A stretch of DNA of 64,000 bases from Parapristionchus giblindavisi. Taxonomy: Eukaryota > Nematoda > Chromadorea > Rhabditida > Diplogasteridae. The notes under the pieces were generated by a model. It made no database searches. It was not told the DNA's origin and was given only the letters and a program-made list of their open reading frames with translations. Shown here in pieces: positions 39,039-53,127 of the stretch. The first letter of the stretch is position 1, and the number at the start of each line of letters is the position of its first letter. Location of the stretch: NCBI GenBank assembly GCA_943737045.1, contig CALSFV010000306.1:90001-154000 (forward strand), in the 5' to 3' direction. The position numbers and the translations under genes are program-made.

Positions 39039-39927
39039 TCTTGATTGTTATTAGAATGAAAGATGTTGAGAGATAGACACGATGGATAGAAGAAGACGAT
39101 CGGAAGGATGGGAGCTAAAGAGAAGCTGGTAAGAGACTATCTCCCTCCCTATCTCTATGTCTCTCTCTCCATCTCCTCTTTCTCAACGACTGCCGGTATC
39201 TGTATGAGTGCTTCTATCTCCACTAGGATAAGCAATCAAGAGAGTGGGAGGGATATAGAACCTTGGTTATCTTGGAATGGAAAGGGATCACATGTATTAG
39301 TGTACTCTTTAATCTGACACCTCTATTGTGTATACAATCTCGATGGTGAAGAGGACATTTAGTATATCCTATAGAGAGGATATCATTGATGTATACTATA
39401 GTCTGTCTTCACTCAATCTCTTTATCCATTTCATCTACTTGATATTGTTATTCGTGTATGTAGTGGATGTATTCTATTGTGATAACTACATGGATAGATA
39501 GTAATGATTGTGTCGGAATCTGAGTTCTCTTTGCTTTTACACATCTTCATGTGCTCCTTCTTCTTCCCTTCTTCCTTTCTCTTCTTCTTCTTCTCTTCAT
39601 ATGTTTGCTAACTCGTCCACGATTTTTGTCTTGGAGACTCTCAGATGATGATGATGAGAATACAAAATAAATGAATAATATCTAATATTTGGTCTTTATA
39701 TGATGAAGGAGTGCATATTTCATAATAGATAAATGTCAAACTGAGTCAGAATCATTCATTCTTATTCCGAATTGGGAAAGAGTAATAGTATGATGGATGA
39801 AATTAGAGACCAAGAAGAGATAGACTAATCTCAGTCTTTTTCTTCATCTTCATCCATAATGGAAGAGATGATGATACTATTCCATTTCCTTTCTGTCACA
39901 ATGGCTTAAGCCTCAAATGGACATGGA

Positions 39928-39930
<3 letters not shown>

Positions 39931-39964
<34 letters not shown>
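39931..39964. repeat. (GA)n microsatellite
   Basis: About 17 uninterrupted GA dinucleotides in the myosin / CAP-Gly spacer. Confidence 0.9.
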
Positions 39965-39971
<7 letters not shown>

Positions 39972-41226
39972 GGCGAGAGTAATCGTTCAGTCCTCTCCTT
40001 CTCGTCTCTAGACTCATCTATGCTTCTCCCTCTGTGTCTCTACGGGTTCCCATGTCCAACTACTTTCTCCATCTCCTTCTCTCTCAATGGTGTTACTCTC
40101 ACTGTATTGATTACTCTCCATCATTACTTTGTCCTTCTGAATTCCATTCACTTCTTCACTCTTATCTAGCTTATTTCCTCTACTTCCTATCAATTGTTAT
40201 ACATTTCTGCAATTTGATTCGTGTAGATAGATTAGAGATATAGTTGAAGGGGGGGGGTGGAGTTCAATAAAAGGAATGCCGACATATTGTTCATGAGTTC
40301 ATTCCCGTTTCTATTCTTGTTCTCATCTCATTTAGCTTCAACTATCATTCCCCCTTTAGTTGTTCTTTTCAATTTCATTTAGTTATTGAATTGTATAATT
40401 CTATGTGTTTCTCTCATCTATTATTTCTCCTTCTTCTCAATACACCTTCCTTCTCCTTCTTCTATCTATTATTCTCTTTCTACTACTTCTTTCTTCTTCT
40501 CCTTCATAAGGATATAATCTTCTTCTTCAGTGTATATTCCATTATCTTCATTATATTATGAGTCATGTATATCGATCTTAGTCTTCCTCTTTAATTCTCT
40601 TCTATTCTATCTTTCTCCAATTGACTTCTTCTATTCCTCTCTCCTCTTTTGGTCTCCTCCTCCTCCTCCTCCTCCTCCCTCTTCTTCTTCTCTTCTCTCA
40701 TCGACTCCTCTTCTCATCTCATGGGAGTAAGTCTAATCACATAAAGCTATCCATTGGAGATGAAGGAATACTTGACAAGAGTACTATACATATTCTATTA
40801 TCATAAATATATTCTATTCTTCTCATATTCCTTTTCTTCATCATCATCTATCTTTTTCTTTTCCTCTCTATTCGATTGTTCAGCTTTTAGTCTCTTCTTC
40901 TTTCTTCTTTCTTCATCATCATCTTTACTCACTCTTCCTCTTCCTCTTCCTCTTCTTCTCTTCAATTCCCTCATATGATATCATTAACACAGTATCAGTC
41001 ATATCTTATTCATTCTTCATTTTTATAGTGTCTAACCATCATAAACCATATATTCACACCTCTCTTTTATTGCTACAATTTCCATCTTGACTACACTTTT
41101 TTCGTATACATGTATTGTTTTTTTATTTAAGTAAATAGTTTGATATATGTGGCCTTATATCTCATAATTCATTTACTGTTCCTCTCTCTCTCTCTCTCTC
41201 TCTATCTACACCGATCTACTTTCACC

Positions 41227-41327
41227 CATATATCGAAAAGTACGTTACAAACTATTAAGCCTACCAGTACTTTGGGATTAAAAAACTGGCTATATTTTTA
41301 AATCTGTAAAATACCTTTCGACCTACA
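41227..41327. mobile_element. Eroded F1 MITE in intergenic spacer
   Basis: Left end CATATATCGAAAAGTACG and right end CTTTCGACCTACA resemble F1 termini. The flanks CTTTCACC and GTTTCACT agree at 6 of 8 positions, consistent with a decayed duplication. The interior AAACTATTAAGCCTACCAG is a mutated F1 block. Confidence 0.6.
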
Positions 41328-41682
41328 GTTTCACTTCGGTGGAGTGTAAAGTGAAAAGGTAGATGAGTAAAGGGAGTAGATCACAATTATTGATTCATTA
41401 AAACTTTGATATCTATCTCTCATCTCATTATCATATTCAATTCAATTTACATTTCGATCATTCATTTCTTTTATCTTCTTCAATCATCACTTTTACTTGC
41501 TTCTTCTCTAATGTGCACTGTGACCTCTTCCATTCCCTCTCTCCCTCTCCCTCTCCCTCTCCCTCTCCTTCTCCCTCTCCCTCATTCCTCTTCTCATCTT
41601 CATTTTCATTCATCTACTTATCTCCTTAATACTTCAATTATTCTTTCAGATGACATAACTTCCTTCTAACAAGTTGAACGAT

Positions 41683-42106
41683 ATGATTAAGTCTGCGGTT
41701 CATGTGAGTTTTGATCTTTGATCTTTGATCTCTTACCGTATTCAGAAGAGTGATGGAATAGAAGAACCTCCTCTAGTATCAATATGTAATATAGGAGAAG
41801 AAGTATATGTAGATGGAATAGGAGAAGGAATATTGAGATATATAGGAGGAATAGATGGAAAGAGTGGACTATTCTGTGGTATTGAATTAATTAAACCAAA
41901 TGGAAAACATGATGGATCATTTCAAGGTATTCATTCATTCATTCATTCATTCATTCATTCATATCAATAGTACAACAAATATCTTTGATTATCTATTATT
42001 GTACTTGTAACAAATAATCTTCGTCATCTTATATGGAAAGAAAGAGATGGAGAGAAAGTAAAGATATTGAACGAGAAGAAGAGGAATAAAACTAGATTGA
42101 AAGAAT

Positions 42107-42173
<67 letters not shown>

Positions 42174-45100
42174 TTATGTTGTATAATAGGGAGAGAGTTG
42201 TTAGAATAGAGAACAGAGTAGAATAGATATGGTCATAACAAATAAAACAATTCCCCCTCTTTCTATCTCCCTTTTTGTCACTAACATCTTGTAATATGTT
42301 TGTTCTTTTGATAATCCCTCTAGAAGGTATACTTCCTCTTCTCCCTCTCCCTCTCCCTCTCCCTCTCCCTCTCCCTCTCCCTCTCCCTCTCCCTCTCCCT
42401 CTCCTTCCTCTTCTCCCTCTCCTTCCTCTTCTCCCTCTCCTTCCTCTTCTCCCTCTCCTTCTTTATGATGGTTATTCTTGAGGATTCTCATACTTCCAAT
42501 GTCTTCCTAATCATGGAATCTTCGCTCCATTATATAAAGTTCGATTGATATCTCCAATTCCTTCATCATCATCATCTATTCCTCCATCTAAGACTTTTCT
42601 ATTACAACAACAGGTTACATCTTCTTAATCATCTTATTTCATTCATATATATATTATATTATCAACTATCATTTCATTAGAAATATAACATAATAGTTTT
42701 GAATTGTTTGAATACAGTACATCAATCCATATCGAGTAATATGTATTACATATTTGATCTTTGATCTTTGATATATGTGATGAGTATATATTATAGAAAT
42801 TGAGTAGATCAGCTCTTCCATCTCTTGATCTTCGTGATCTTTCATCTTCATCTTCTCATCCTTCAATATCATCTCCTTCTTCTTCTCAATCAATGCAAAT
42901 ATCTCAATCATCAACTACTTCATCTATACTTATGAATCAATCATATGTAAGTTGATCTATCTACTCTATATCATACAAGTCATCATGAATACAATACAAT
43001 CTAGTCTATCTCTATCTCTCTATCTCTTCCTCTATATCCATCCTCTATCTATTCTTCCATATATTGTATGAACCACTAGTAGATATATACTATGATGAGA
43101 TAGATCATCTATCTTGTTACTTCTTCTTCTATTCTTCAACCTTTTTCTACTCGTTCTCTTCTGCCACCAATCATTCTTCTTCTTCTTCTCCTACGACTCC
43201 TTCCTCCTCCTCCTCCTCCTCCTCTCTCCCTCTCTCTCCCTCTCCCTTTCCCTCTCTCTCCTCCCTCTTCGTTCCTTGGTTCTACCTCTTATCTTCCCAC
43301 TCATACCTATCTCTCTCTCTCTTTATTCAATCTAACATTTTAGCATCGTTAACATATCCATAATGGCTTTCTAATTAATATTCTAATTGATCATGTAATT
43401 CTTCTCATTCTAATCACATTTCTCATCTCTCCACTATTGTAGTATTCTACTACTTCTCTCATCCTTCATCTCTATTTTGGATTGAATATGAGGATAAGGG
43501 AATAGATAGATATGATAGTAGATCACTTTAGTCTCATCCTATCTATTCTTTCATTCAATCAATAATATACTATCTATCTTTCTATCTCTATAATCATCTT
43601 CTATATTTCATTAATAGGTAATGAATGGAAGTTGGCAATTTGGAGATGATATGATGATGAGTAATAATACTTATGTATTACCAGGAAGAGTAAGTATACC
43701 GTATACTTGTATATCGACCGTATCATTTATATCATTACAGTATGATCAATATGATGAAGACGATTTGATGGCAGCTCAAATACCTGATTCAGCTCTCAAT
43801 CGTGTATTGGCACAACATGAGAGTTAGTTAATCGATATTGATATGATAGAGGAGAATATATTGATTATATTTAGTTGATAAATCATTAGTATTGGCTGAG
43901 TCTCGAGTTGGTGTAGAGAATCTACCAGTTATTGGATCACCTCGTCATACTGTAAGAGAAAGAAGAGATAATATAGAAATAGAAGTAGATGAAGTAGAAG
44001 AAGAAGAAGAGTTGATTACACCTATGATTGAAGAAAGACCATGTATTGGAGATAATGATAATGGAAGTAGAAGTATTACTCCTATTCAATATGATTATGA
44101 TGATAGAGGAGATGAAGGTATATATATATATCTATCTATTCATTTAGTATATCATTGATATATTAGATATATCTCCTCCATGTTCATCGAATGATAATAG
44201 ATGTACTTCATCTATTAGTAATAGTACAACTAATGAGAAGAATGAGAAGGAAGGAATCAAGGTATTCATTCATTCATTCATTCATTCATTCATTCATTCA
44301 TTTAATTGACATCAATATTATAGGAAGAAAGAATATCATCAAGAACTCAGAAGAAGAAGAAAAAGGAAGAAGTTGTAAAGAAAGTTGAAGAAAGACCTAA
44401 GAAGGTATCTCTCCCTCTCATCCTATTGATCTTTGATCTTTGATCTTTGATCTCATATTATAGGAACGTGCCCCTCTTGCTCCTCCTCCTGTTGCTCCAA
44501 AGTTTCCTGTCAAACAAAAAGCTCCATCTAAACATCAATTGAGTAAGTATCTATTCATTCATTCATTCATTCAATATATTGATTGATTCATTCAATATAG
44601 TATATTGTAGTGATGGATAAGTTGAAAGCATCAATGGAAGCAGAGAAGAATGGAATAAAAGAGAGAACAACGAAGACAAGAGTATCATTATTACCATCTA
44701 TTCCATCTAAGAATGATGATAATAGTTAGTTCATCTTATATTATATTCTAATATATTGATTCATTCTTCTTCTTCTTTCACCATTTGGAATGCATCGAGA
44801 GACCAATGTTGAAGTGTGAGAAAGAGATGGAGATAAAAGAGGACGAATGAGTCTATCCCTCTCCCTCTCCCTCTCCCTCTCCCTCTCCCTCTCCCTCTCC
44901 CTCTCCCTCTAGAGGTCTCTATTTCCTTGTTCTCTTGGTATATCCTCTATCAATCTCTACTTCTCTATATACTCTATCTCTCCCTCTCCTTCATCATCAT
45001 CTACCTATTGAGGTCCTTTCTATCCATTTCTTTCCAGTTTCTCTTTACTCTATACATATTCTCTACTCATGGAGAGAAGACCTCCAATTCTACTGATCAT

Positions 45101-47747
45101 CTCACAATCTCTCCCTCTCCCTTTCCATCTACCTACCTGTCTCCCTCTCCTCCTTCTTCAATCTGTCCTCTATCCTCTTAGCATCATTCAATTCAACTCA
45201 AACAATCATCAATATTTGTCACACCATTTGATTGTCTGAATATAGTCTTATCAATCATTCATATTGTTTATTCATTCTATCAATCAATCTATTCATTCAT
45301 TCATTCATTCATCTTCTCTTCCATATACCATATATATACTGATTGTAATGATCTCTTAATAGATTCCTCATCATCATCAACAATGCCTCCTCCTCCTCTT
45401 CCTTCTTCTTCTTCTTCTTCTTCTCAATTATCAAAAGTATCTCGTATGAATGGAATGAAGACTCCTCTTAAACAATTCAATCAACCTCCTCCTCCTCCTT
45501 CATCATCATCATCATCTATTCCTTCATCTTCACGTAAACCGAGAGTTTCACTTCTTCCTCCTCCTCGTAAGTCATCTCATTATATTGAATAGTATTGTAT
45601 ATTGAATACAATAGAATCAAAGTACCCTATTGACCTATTCCATAATCCGTTATGTGAAGGAACAGTGACAGAGAGTATATACTATATGGGTATACAAGTA
45701 TAAGTATATCATACTTTATTCATTATCAAACAGATGTTGTTATTCACCAATTGTATTCGTTGATCTATTCAATCTATACTATATCATTCATTCATTCATT
45801 CATCTTATACTTTCTTTTACTACTACAGCTCTTCTTTCTTTCCACCAATTGGACTCTTGCTTATCATTGGACAACTGACTATTCATCCCCCTCTCCCTTC
45901 CTCTTCCTCTCTCCCCTCTCTCTCTACCCCCCCCCCCCCTCTGTCCCCTCACTCTCGTTCTTTTCCCCTGGGTCGGAAGCTGGCAAAAAATGGGATAAGA
46001 AGTAGAAGTATCGATGTAAAGAAATAGAAAAAGAAATGAATATACACTTTTAGCAGTGAAGAAAGAAGAAAAGATAAATGGAGATGAAGATAAGAAGAAG
46101 AAGATTACTGTATCTAATGGAAAGAATACTGTAGTTAAGAAAGGTATAGAGATTGTATTGATTGATTGATTGAATGAATTGATATGATATAGGTACATCA
46201 TCATCATCATTAGCTTCATCATCAACAGTTACTCAATATCCAACTTCATCATTTGCATCTAAATCAGTTATTGTTAAGAAGGAAATTGATGGAATGAAGA
46301 GAAAAGGAATGAATGAGAAGAAAAAGAAATCTATTGGTATATCTATTCATTCATTATATTTGGAATATTGAATTGATTATTCTAAAGGACGAATATTTAG
46401 TCATAAAGATTGAATGACATTTGATATTATAAGAATGAGAAATGGATTGAATGTCATGATAGTAGTCTGTTATTGATTATAGATGAAGAAGATAAGATGA
46501 ATAGATTGAAACATTCCAATAATACAATTGATGTACTTGGAATCATTGTCAATAGATGTATACGAGAGGCTACAGTATATAAGGATAAGAATGATAAAGA
46601 GAAGAGTAAGTATACTGTAGATTGATTAATCATATTGATTGATTATAGATGATCTTCAATCTCGATTGGATCAATTAGTACAAAGATTAACTGAAACTGA
46701 AGAATCAAAGAGAAGTGAATTGGAAAAATGTTAGTTGCATTATATAATGTATCATATATTCTTACCTTTCCCTTCCTCTCTCTACCTCTCCCTCTCTCCC
46801 TCTCCCTCTCCCTCTCCCTCTCCCTCTCCCTCTCCCTCTCCCTCTCCCCTCCTTCTATCTTCTTCTATCATTTGATTCCTTCATCGTTCATTTGATCATT
46901 CCATTGTCCTCTTCTCAATTCTAATCTTCCTCTAAACTGTGCTTGATGTCTAAGTGTCTCTCACCCCTCCCTCTCCTTCTTCCCCTCCCTCTCCCTCTCC
47001 TTCTTCCCTCTCCCTCTCCTTCTTCCCCTCCATCTCATTCATATCTTTCAATCGTATCTTGATCCATCTAAGAAAGGAGTGGAAGGATTGTTTGACTCTT
47101 CAATGAGGATCATCATTACATTCAATTAGTTGTTAGTTAGGATATAATAGATCCCTTTACCTCACTCCTTCTTCTTCATCTCTATCTATTATCATAATCT
47201 ATCTACAGTACCTCTATTATCAATCTACAGTACTCTTTCATCTGTATCTACAGTACTCCTGTATCCGTTCTCTAAATGTCTCGATGGCAATCAATCATTC
47301 TATCCCTCTTATCATGTATCCTTCTTCTTCTTATCTATATGATAGATCCAATCAAAAGACCTCCCCTATTTCATCTTCTTCTTCCTCTTGCTTCTTTTCC
47401 TATTATATTGGCATTCATATCAGGTACTTTTTTAATTTCCAATTAATTATTTTTTTATTCGTAATATTGATTAATTGATTATAAAGCGATATTTACAGTA
47501 CATCAATCTAATGAGAAGGCCATAGCAAGTATGAGAGATGAAATTGTCAAACAGGTATGAATGATCGATATATTGATTGATTAATCTATTACTGTATTGT
47601 GATATTGTAATATATTGATTGAAGGTTGAAGCTTCTGATGTTGTACATGCTCTTTTAATGGAAGAAGAGAAAGGAAGACACGAAAGTCAATTGGCTGAAT
47701 TAGCTAGGAGACATCAACAGGTATTCAATTATTTATTTATTTTATTA

Positions 47748-47790
<43 letters not shown>

Positions 47791-48960
47791 GGCATGTGCT
47801 TTATTGGATGAGAAGAATGCAGAAACAGAAAGAGCATTGGAAGAATTGATGAAAGAGAAGAAAACATTACAGAATGCACTTGCTACTGATCATGATACTA
47901 AAGTTCAAGTAAGATGAAGTCCTTGATCTTTGATCTTTACGTATCTCTTCAATTGATGGTATTGTAAAGAGAATAATTTGTAGACTTTATCTCAAGAGAT
48001 TAGTTCTCTCAATACTGCACTTCAATTGAAATCTGTTGAAATGAAAGAACTTCGATTGAAGAATCAACATTTGACTATGAGGTATGAATAGAATATATTC
48101 ATATTCATTATATCTATTCTTTGATCTTTAAGGGTCGATGAAATACCCGCAAAAGACCTTGAGATTAGTAAGTTGAAGCATAAAACGACAGAGTTGAAAC
48201 TACAATTAGATCAGAAGATCAAACGAGAAAAGTATGTCGATTCCATCATTTTATTGATTTATTGATGACATTGATTTATTGTATTGTATTATAGATTGTT
48301 AGTTCAACAAAATGAGGAACTTCTTCGAAAGGAAATGACTTCATCCAAACTATCTGAGAGTTATCGTACACAAGTTGATGTATTACAATTCCAATTAGGA
48401 TTAACTAATGAAGATGTTTGTGATAGATTAAGTGATCTTGAATGTAAAGGTATTAGTTTATGATATTGATAGATAATTATATGATTGTATTGTAGAAGGA
48501 GGATTTGATCAATCATCATATATGACTCCTATTCGAATGAGAAAAGGAAGAGATGGAGAAGGAGGAGATGGAGATCGACCTTACTCTTATACTTTACCAT
48601 CATCTGCTAGATTATCTCAATGTATTACATCTATCTATCTATCTATTTATATATGATCTTTGATCTTTTAAGCTCGTAATTCTGATGATTCTATGAGTCG
48701 TTCTGTTATTGGAATGTATTCTGCTAATAGGAATACAGCTAAGATGTCTGCACTTGATCATGATGTTATATATGCACCTGATCAAGTATTAAGTATGTCC
48801 CATTTACCACAATTACCCATTCCTACCGTAACCTTGATGATTCATTACAGCAAGTTGTCGTCAACGTCTTTCATATGGAGAAGAATCATCAGATGTTGAT
48901 GATGTTAATGTTAATGATAATATAAAAGGAGGTCAAGCAGACTCAGGAATTGGAATATAA
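41683..48960 (+). CDS. CAP-Gly and coiled-coil microtubule-associated protein
   Basis: About 25 exons. After MIKSAVH, exons 2-3 encode a CAP-Gly domain: GEEVYVDGIGEGILRYIGG, SGLFCGIELIKPNGKHDGSF, then GFSYFQCLPNHGIFAPLYKV, with the tubulin-tail-binding GKNDG motif as GKHDG. The middle is long, Ser/Pro-rich and basic (PPPPLPSSSS, Lys-rich KKKKKEEVVKK), typical of microtubule-binding linkers. The C-terminal third is coiled coil (exons from MNRLKHSNN to LDQKIKREKLLVQQNEELL). The tail ends QADSGIGI. CAP-Gly followed by a coiled coil suggests a plus-end or lattice binder of the CLIP type; parts of the coiled coil recall MTUS-family proteins. No exact orthologue is asserted. The last exon join uses the GTATGT donor after QVL, giving VLTSCRQRL. 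Introns carry long CCCTCT and CT repeats. Confidence 0.8.
42111..42168. repeat. (CT)n microsatellite in CAP-Gly gene intron
   Basis: About 29 CT dinucleotides within the ~550-bp intron that interrupts the CAP-Gly domain. Confidence 0.92.
42344..42460. repeat. CCCTCT hexanucleotide array
   Basis: Tandem CCCTCT followed by CTTCCTCTTCTCCCTCTC repeats in the same intron. The minus strand is GGGAGA-repeated, the same family of sequence as near alpha-tubulin. Confidence 0.9.
44855..44911. repeat. CCCTCT hexanucleotide array
   Basis: About nine CCCTCT units in an intron of the CAP-Gly gene. Confidence 0.88.
46784..46853. repeat. CCCTCT hexanucleotide array
   Basis: About ten CCCTCT units in the 750-bp intron 46730-47490. 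A second, looser block lies at 46970-47030. Confidence 0.88.
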
Positions 48961-49330
48961 TATAGAGTTTATTATTCAATTATTACTCACGTATTACATT
49001 TTAAATCTCTTTCTCATTTACTTTATTCCTTGATTTGATCTCACTATCTTATCTATTCGTGTATGCTTTTGATGACTCCCTGCATCTACCGTATCCCCTA
49101 CCGTATACGGTATGTCCGTGTGCTAATGCCTATTATCGTACCCATTGCTTGTTCCATTGTACCGTGTACCATTCAATGCTCTTGTGGATAGTTTATTTAT
49201 TATTTGTAAATGTACCATAACAATCAATGAATCAATCAATAGAATGATTATATAGCTAAAGCTAAGATAAAGATTAATCCATTGCTATAGAATGAATAGA
49301 ATGAACCGTATATGAATCGATAATATAATA
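48961..49330. other. Spacer between convergent CAP-Gly and TRMT44 genes
   Basis: 370 bp. Contains CTACCGTATCCCCTACCGTATACGG near 49086, an example of the ACCGTA word common in this window's introns. No gene seen. Confidence 0.5.
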
Positions 49331-51749
49331 TTATCTACTAAATGATGAATGAATGAATGAACATTGTTCATCTATTAATGGACATCCATCAGGATGATTA
49401 TGATGGAACCAACATTGAGATGTCTTTCTCTTATTATCCTTTTTATTCTTTATTTCTTCTTTCCAATCTTTCAATTTAACGCATCCATTTACGATCTCAA
49501 TTCATATTATTGATCTTTTTATCTTTTCTCAATTGATATTATTTATCTTTGATCTCTTGAATACCTTGAATATTTGATGTTGATTCTTAAGGAACGTTTG
49601 TACTCCTCCACATTGTTCTTTCATTAACTTCTTTTCATCAATCGATAATAGAGATACAATATTGATTAGTGGCAATGATTTACCCTTCCTCCATCTGAAT
49701 GAATATATTATAGATATATGATTGATGTATTAAATGACTAACTCATTTCCTTTCTTATCTTCTCCTTCCATTAATTTATTGAATACTCTAGTAATCAATT
49801 CATCTCTTTTCTCTTTACTGATAGACGAACAATTTCGTACCTTACAATTAGATATATCATACCTACAGTAAGTATATAGTATATGAGTACCTTTTCTTCT
49901 TTAGGTCTAGCAATGAATTCTCTTCCTTTTCTTGATTCTTCTAACATTTTCTCAATCTCTTCATTAACATCTTTTCTTAATCCATATGAAGGAATAGTAC
50001 AAATGAGAGCAGTCTGATCATAGTATCATCCATTTATATTTTATCTATCCATATAAGGAATACTTACTCGTTTTGTACTAGGAATAGCCAACTTATCTAT
50101 CTCCACTATATATCCTAATCTTTCACTGATATCTTTTATATATACTATAAGATCCTGAAATGATGAATATATGAGTAAAGGGGATAGATTATAATTGATA
50201 TGAATAGACCTCATATAGACTCGATGAACCTTTCTTACATAGTTTACCATAGAAATCGAATGGACAACAAGGAAGAAGGAAGAATGGAATATTAAGACTT
50301 AAAAGGGAATGAATAGATAGATTGATAGATAGATATAGAGTATATACTGAGCAGCCATAATGGGAATCCATGGAGTGAGTTCATCAGAATGATTACCAAT
50401 AAGATAATCACAATCAATAGGAAGACCATTTGATGATGATATTGATGGATTCAATGTTGATTCTATCAATTCATCTAAATATATTCATTCATATAATAAC
50501 TATCTTCATCTCAATAAATTACCATTAGGGAACATAGTCTTCCATGTTTTTCTCTCACGAAGATCAACTCCACATCCAGAATACTCCAATTGATTAAGTA
50601 GATGAACTAGTAATCCTGATTGGAATAAATAGATTACGGTATGTTAGCATGGTTGATTACTGTAGGTTACTACCATTTCCACATCCAACATCTACAAATT
50701 TAGTAGGTTTGATTGAACGAGTTGACCAAAGGAGCTGAAACGGATGAAATGAAATATAATAAAGATTATTATTCATACTGATAAATATGTAGCTATACCA
50801 CAGTCTTCATATACAAACTTCTCTGCTGATGTCTTATCTATCCAATTCTAAATAAATCATTTACTGATCAATAAATGATAAATCAATGATATACCGTACT
50901 CTAGCAATAGTCTTCCCCAAATCATTTTTAACTTCTCGATATTTCTTAGTGTATTCTTCAACTCCAATCAATTTATTCGTTCCTTCACATAATGGATTCC
51001 GTATTGTCTCTATAGTTATCATTATAATTTTTTTGATGATTTATTGATTATTATGGATTAACCATTCTTCCTTGATAGTATATTATGAATCCATCTTATA
51101 ATAGATGGTATCATAGTTTGTATCAACCATGAACTATTCTCATTCTTTCCACATTTCATATCTATTCTATATCTACAATAGAACCTATACATTTCTATAT
51201 CATCTCATTCATTCAACTTACTTCTTATCTTTTATTCTAGTGAACTTTATATAATATGGAAACGGTATATGGGGATGTTTTCCGTTGTCCAAACAAATAG
51301 ATTCAACGCTTACAACGAATTCATCTTGAATATATACGGTATATTGATTGATTAGATAAGATGGATATACCGTAATCCACATGACAGATTTCATAACATT
51401 CTTGAGAGAAGGCATCAGTCTTACTGATCAATTTGTGAATCTGCAGTATTACTGTAAGTAATCAAACTAGGTAATATATAAATATAACGAACGATTCCAT
51501 TCTTAATGGTACTCTTCAATATAATATCATTCCTTTTATGATGATCTATCAATGGAATAGATCCAGCTAATCGACGATTAACTGTATATACTTTAGATGT
51601 AAGAATAGATACCATCTTAATAAGTTCATTCTAGAGTAGATATTCGATAGATCAATAACCTCTTTCATTATGTATTCTATCTCCATTTCTTCATCCAATT
51701 CTATGACATTCGATGAAATAACTATTACATCATCAGAAACTCTACTCAT
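49331..51749 (-). CDS. TRMT44: tRNA (uracil-2'-O-)-methyltransferase, TRMT44-like
   Basis: Multi-exon minus-strand gene. The SAM-binding motif I is KFVDVGCGNG, split by an intron from LLVHLLNQLEYSGCGVDLRE, followed by RKTWKTMFPN and DYLIGNHSDELTPWIPIMAAQ. These strings are characteristic of TRMT44 (yeast Trm44), which 2'-O-methylates U44 of tRNA-Ser in the cytoplasm. The C-terminus has a CCCH-type zinc finger, CWFHHNHPDGCPLIDEQCSFIH in two runs, also found in TRMT44. The start is uncertain: MSRVSDDVIVISSNVIELDE is the first plausible one. Joining it to NELIKMVSILTSK needs a very short intron (~29 nt), otherwise translation begins at the later Met near 51615. Confidence 0.85.
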
Positions 51750-51906
51750 CTATATTGCAAATGTAACCGATACATTTATTATATTCGTTTATCAAAGTAT
51801 ATTATGGTGTATAAACCTGTTTACAAAGAATATGTATAATCTATTAAGTGGAAAAGCAAATATTACATTTATTCATGATAGAAAGAGATTATGATATAAT
51901 AAGAGA

Positions 51907-52762
51907 TCATTGATATCCGTAAGGAAAGTATGTATTAGATACAGAATGAATAGATGAATGATATGGTTGAGATGATTGATTTGTATTCATTCTTGTCCTT
52001 TCTTCTCTTGCACTTCGTTCTCTATCTACTTGACGTGCTTTCTTCACTTCTTCTGATCTAAGTGCCTATAATATCCGATACATTCTATATATCCTCATTC
52101 ATTTTCATTCATTACCTTCCTAACAATTAGTGCCTTTCCATGTAAGATATGAGCACTTTCAACTGCATCTTCTACTGATTTATCTGATTCGAATGTTACT
52201 ATTGCATATAAAATCTTATCATCCATTCCTTTCTCAATATTCAATATTATAATTTCATTTCATTTAGATAAAAGAGGAACCTCAATTAAGATGGACTTGA
52301 TTTGTCCTGAATTGGAGAAGTGAGTGCGTAATACATCTGCGTTAATATCTTCCAAACCAAGAAGTGATACAAATAGACGTTTTGAAGGTAATGAATATTC
52401 AAAATTATCCTTATGATCCTATAGTTATCATAGCTTACTAATAATATATTATAAATAAACTAACTAGATCTAATCTTTCAACATGTATCCGAGATCCTTG
52501 TATCGTATGTATTATTGATGCTACTTTGTGTGATACTGATGGACAACTATATGATACAAACCCATATCGTTTGCTAATATCCTTATCCTTCAATCAAACA
52601 GTTTGATATAAAATGAATGATGGATCAAACCTTGATTATCTTGCATTCTTCCAACGACCCGTATTGTGAAAAATACATTGTTAGGGTTTCATCATCCAAT
52701 GATGAGGGTAATCCTTCAATATATAGTCTAGATCCTCGTTGTGGTAGTAATGGAATAGACAT
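51907..52762 (-). CDS. Two-RRM RNA-binding protein
   Basis: About five exons. RRM1 begins SRLYIEGLPSSLDDETLTMY (RNP2 LYIEGL) and continues to the RNP1-like RYGFVSYS. RRM2 begins KRLFVSLLGLEDINADVLRT (RNP2 LFVSLL) with a later ILYAIVTFES strand. A charged tail (VKKARQVDRERSAREERTR) follows, and the protein ends NTYFPYGYQ. The layout of two RRMs and a short Tyr/Ser-rich tail is hnRNP-like, but no orthologue is named. One region near 52240-52270 reads as an intron with a weak acceptor. The next gene upstream on this strand starts only 157 bp beyond the stop. Confidence 0.72.
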
Positions 52763-53127
52763 TATCTACAATATTTATTAATTCAACACAATATAAAAAA
52801 AACTTTCAAGACGAACAAAATTATATCGTGAAGTGAGTGGTGAATTGGAATAAAATATTTCGGCTCTTACATGGAATTTTGTCGTATGGTAACTGTTCAA
52901 AAATGTACGGTTCGAACTCACGTTTGAACTTTATTCAATAGCATTTAAGTAATTTGAGGTGATGTCGTGAATAAATAAGTACAATACGAATCGATTAGTG
53001 ATAATAACGTTATCTCAACGCATTTGAGCTAGCAGACTTCCTCTGGAAAGTTCTCTTTCTCCTAGAACTCAAGGAGGTTCGTATTTATTGTGTTTGTGTC
53101 ATTATTTGTTCATTAAGTTGATTAAAG
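52763..53127. promoter_or_regulatory. Divergent promoter region, RRM protein / BRE1
   Basis: 365 bp between two start codons on opposite strands. No TATAAAAG box is seen. It is assigned as a promoter only from its position. Confidence 0.4.

Larger units (their letters stand above)
39039..41682. other. 2.6-kb spacer between divergent myosin and CAP-Gly genes
   Basis: The largest gene-free stretch. It is strongly pyrimidine-biased on the + strand (CTTCTTCTT, CTCCTCCTC runs), with a (GA)n microsatellite, a short (CT)n at 41181-41203, an eroded F1 copy and a CCCTCT block near 41540-41585. The frames inside are low-complexity Ser/Leu/Pro strings without splice partners. It may contain both promoters; no specific site is called. 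Confidence 0.55.

Noticed and set aside
39039..41682. Additional genes in the 2.6-kb spacer
   Set aside because: All frames are Ser/Leu/Pro low-complexity translations of pyrimidine tracts, with no splice-consistent chain or recognisable domain.
42201..42491. Minus-strand Glu/Gly-rich frame and the Leu/Pro frame opposite
   Set aside because: Both are translations of the CCCTCT microsatellite within a CAP-Gly gene intron.
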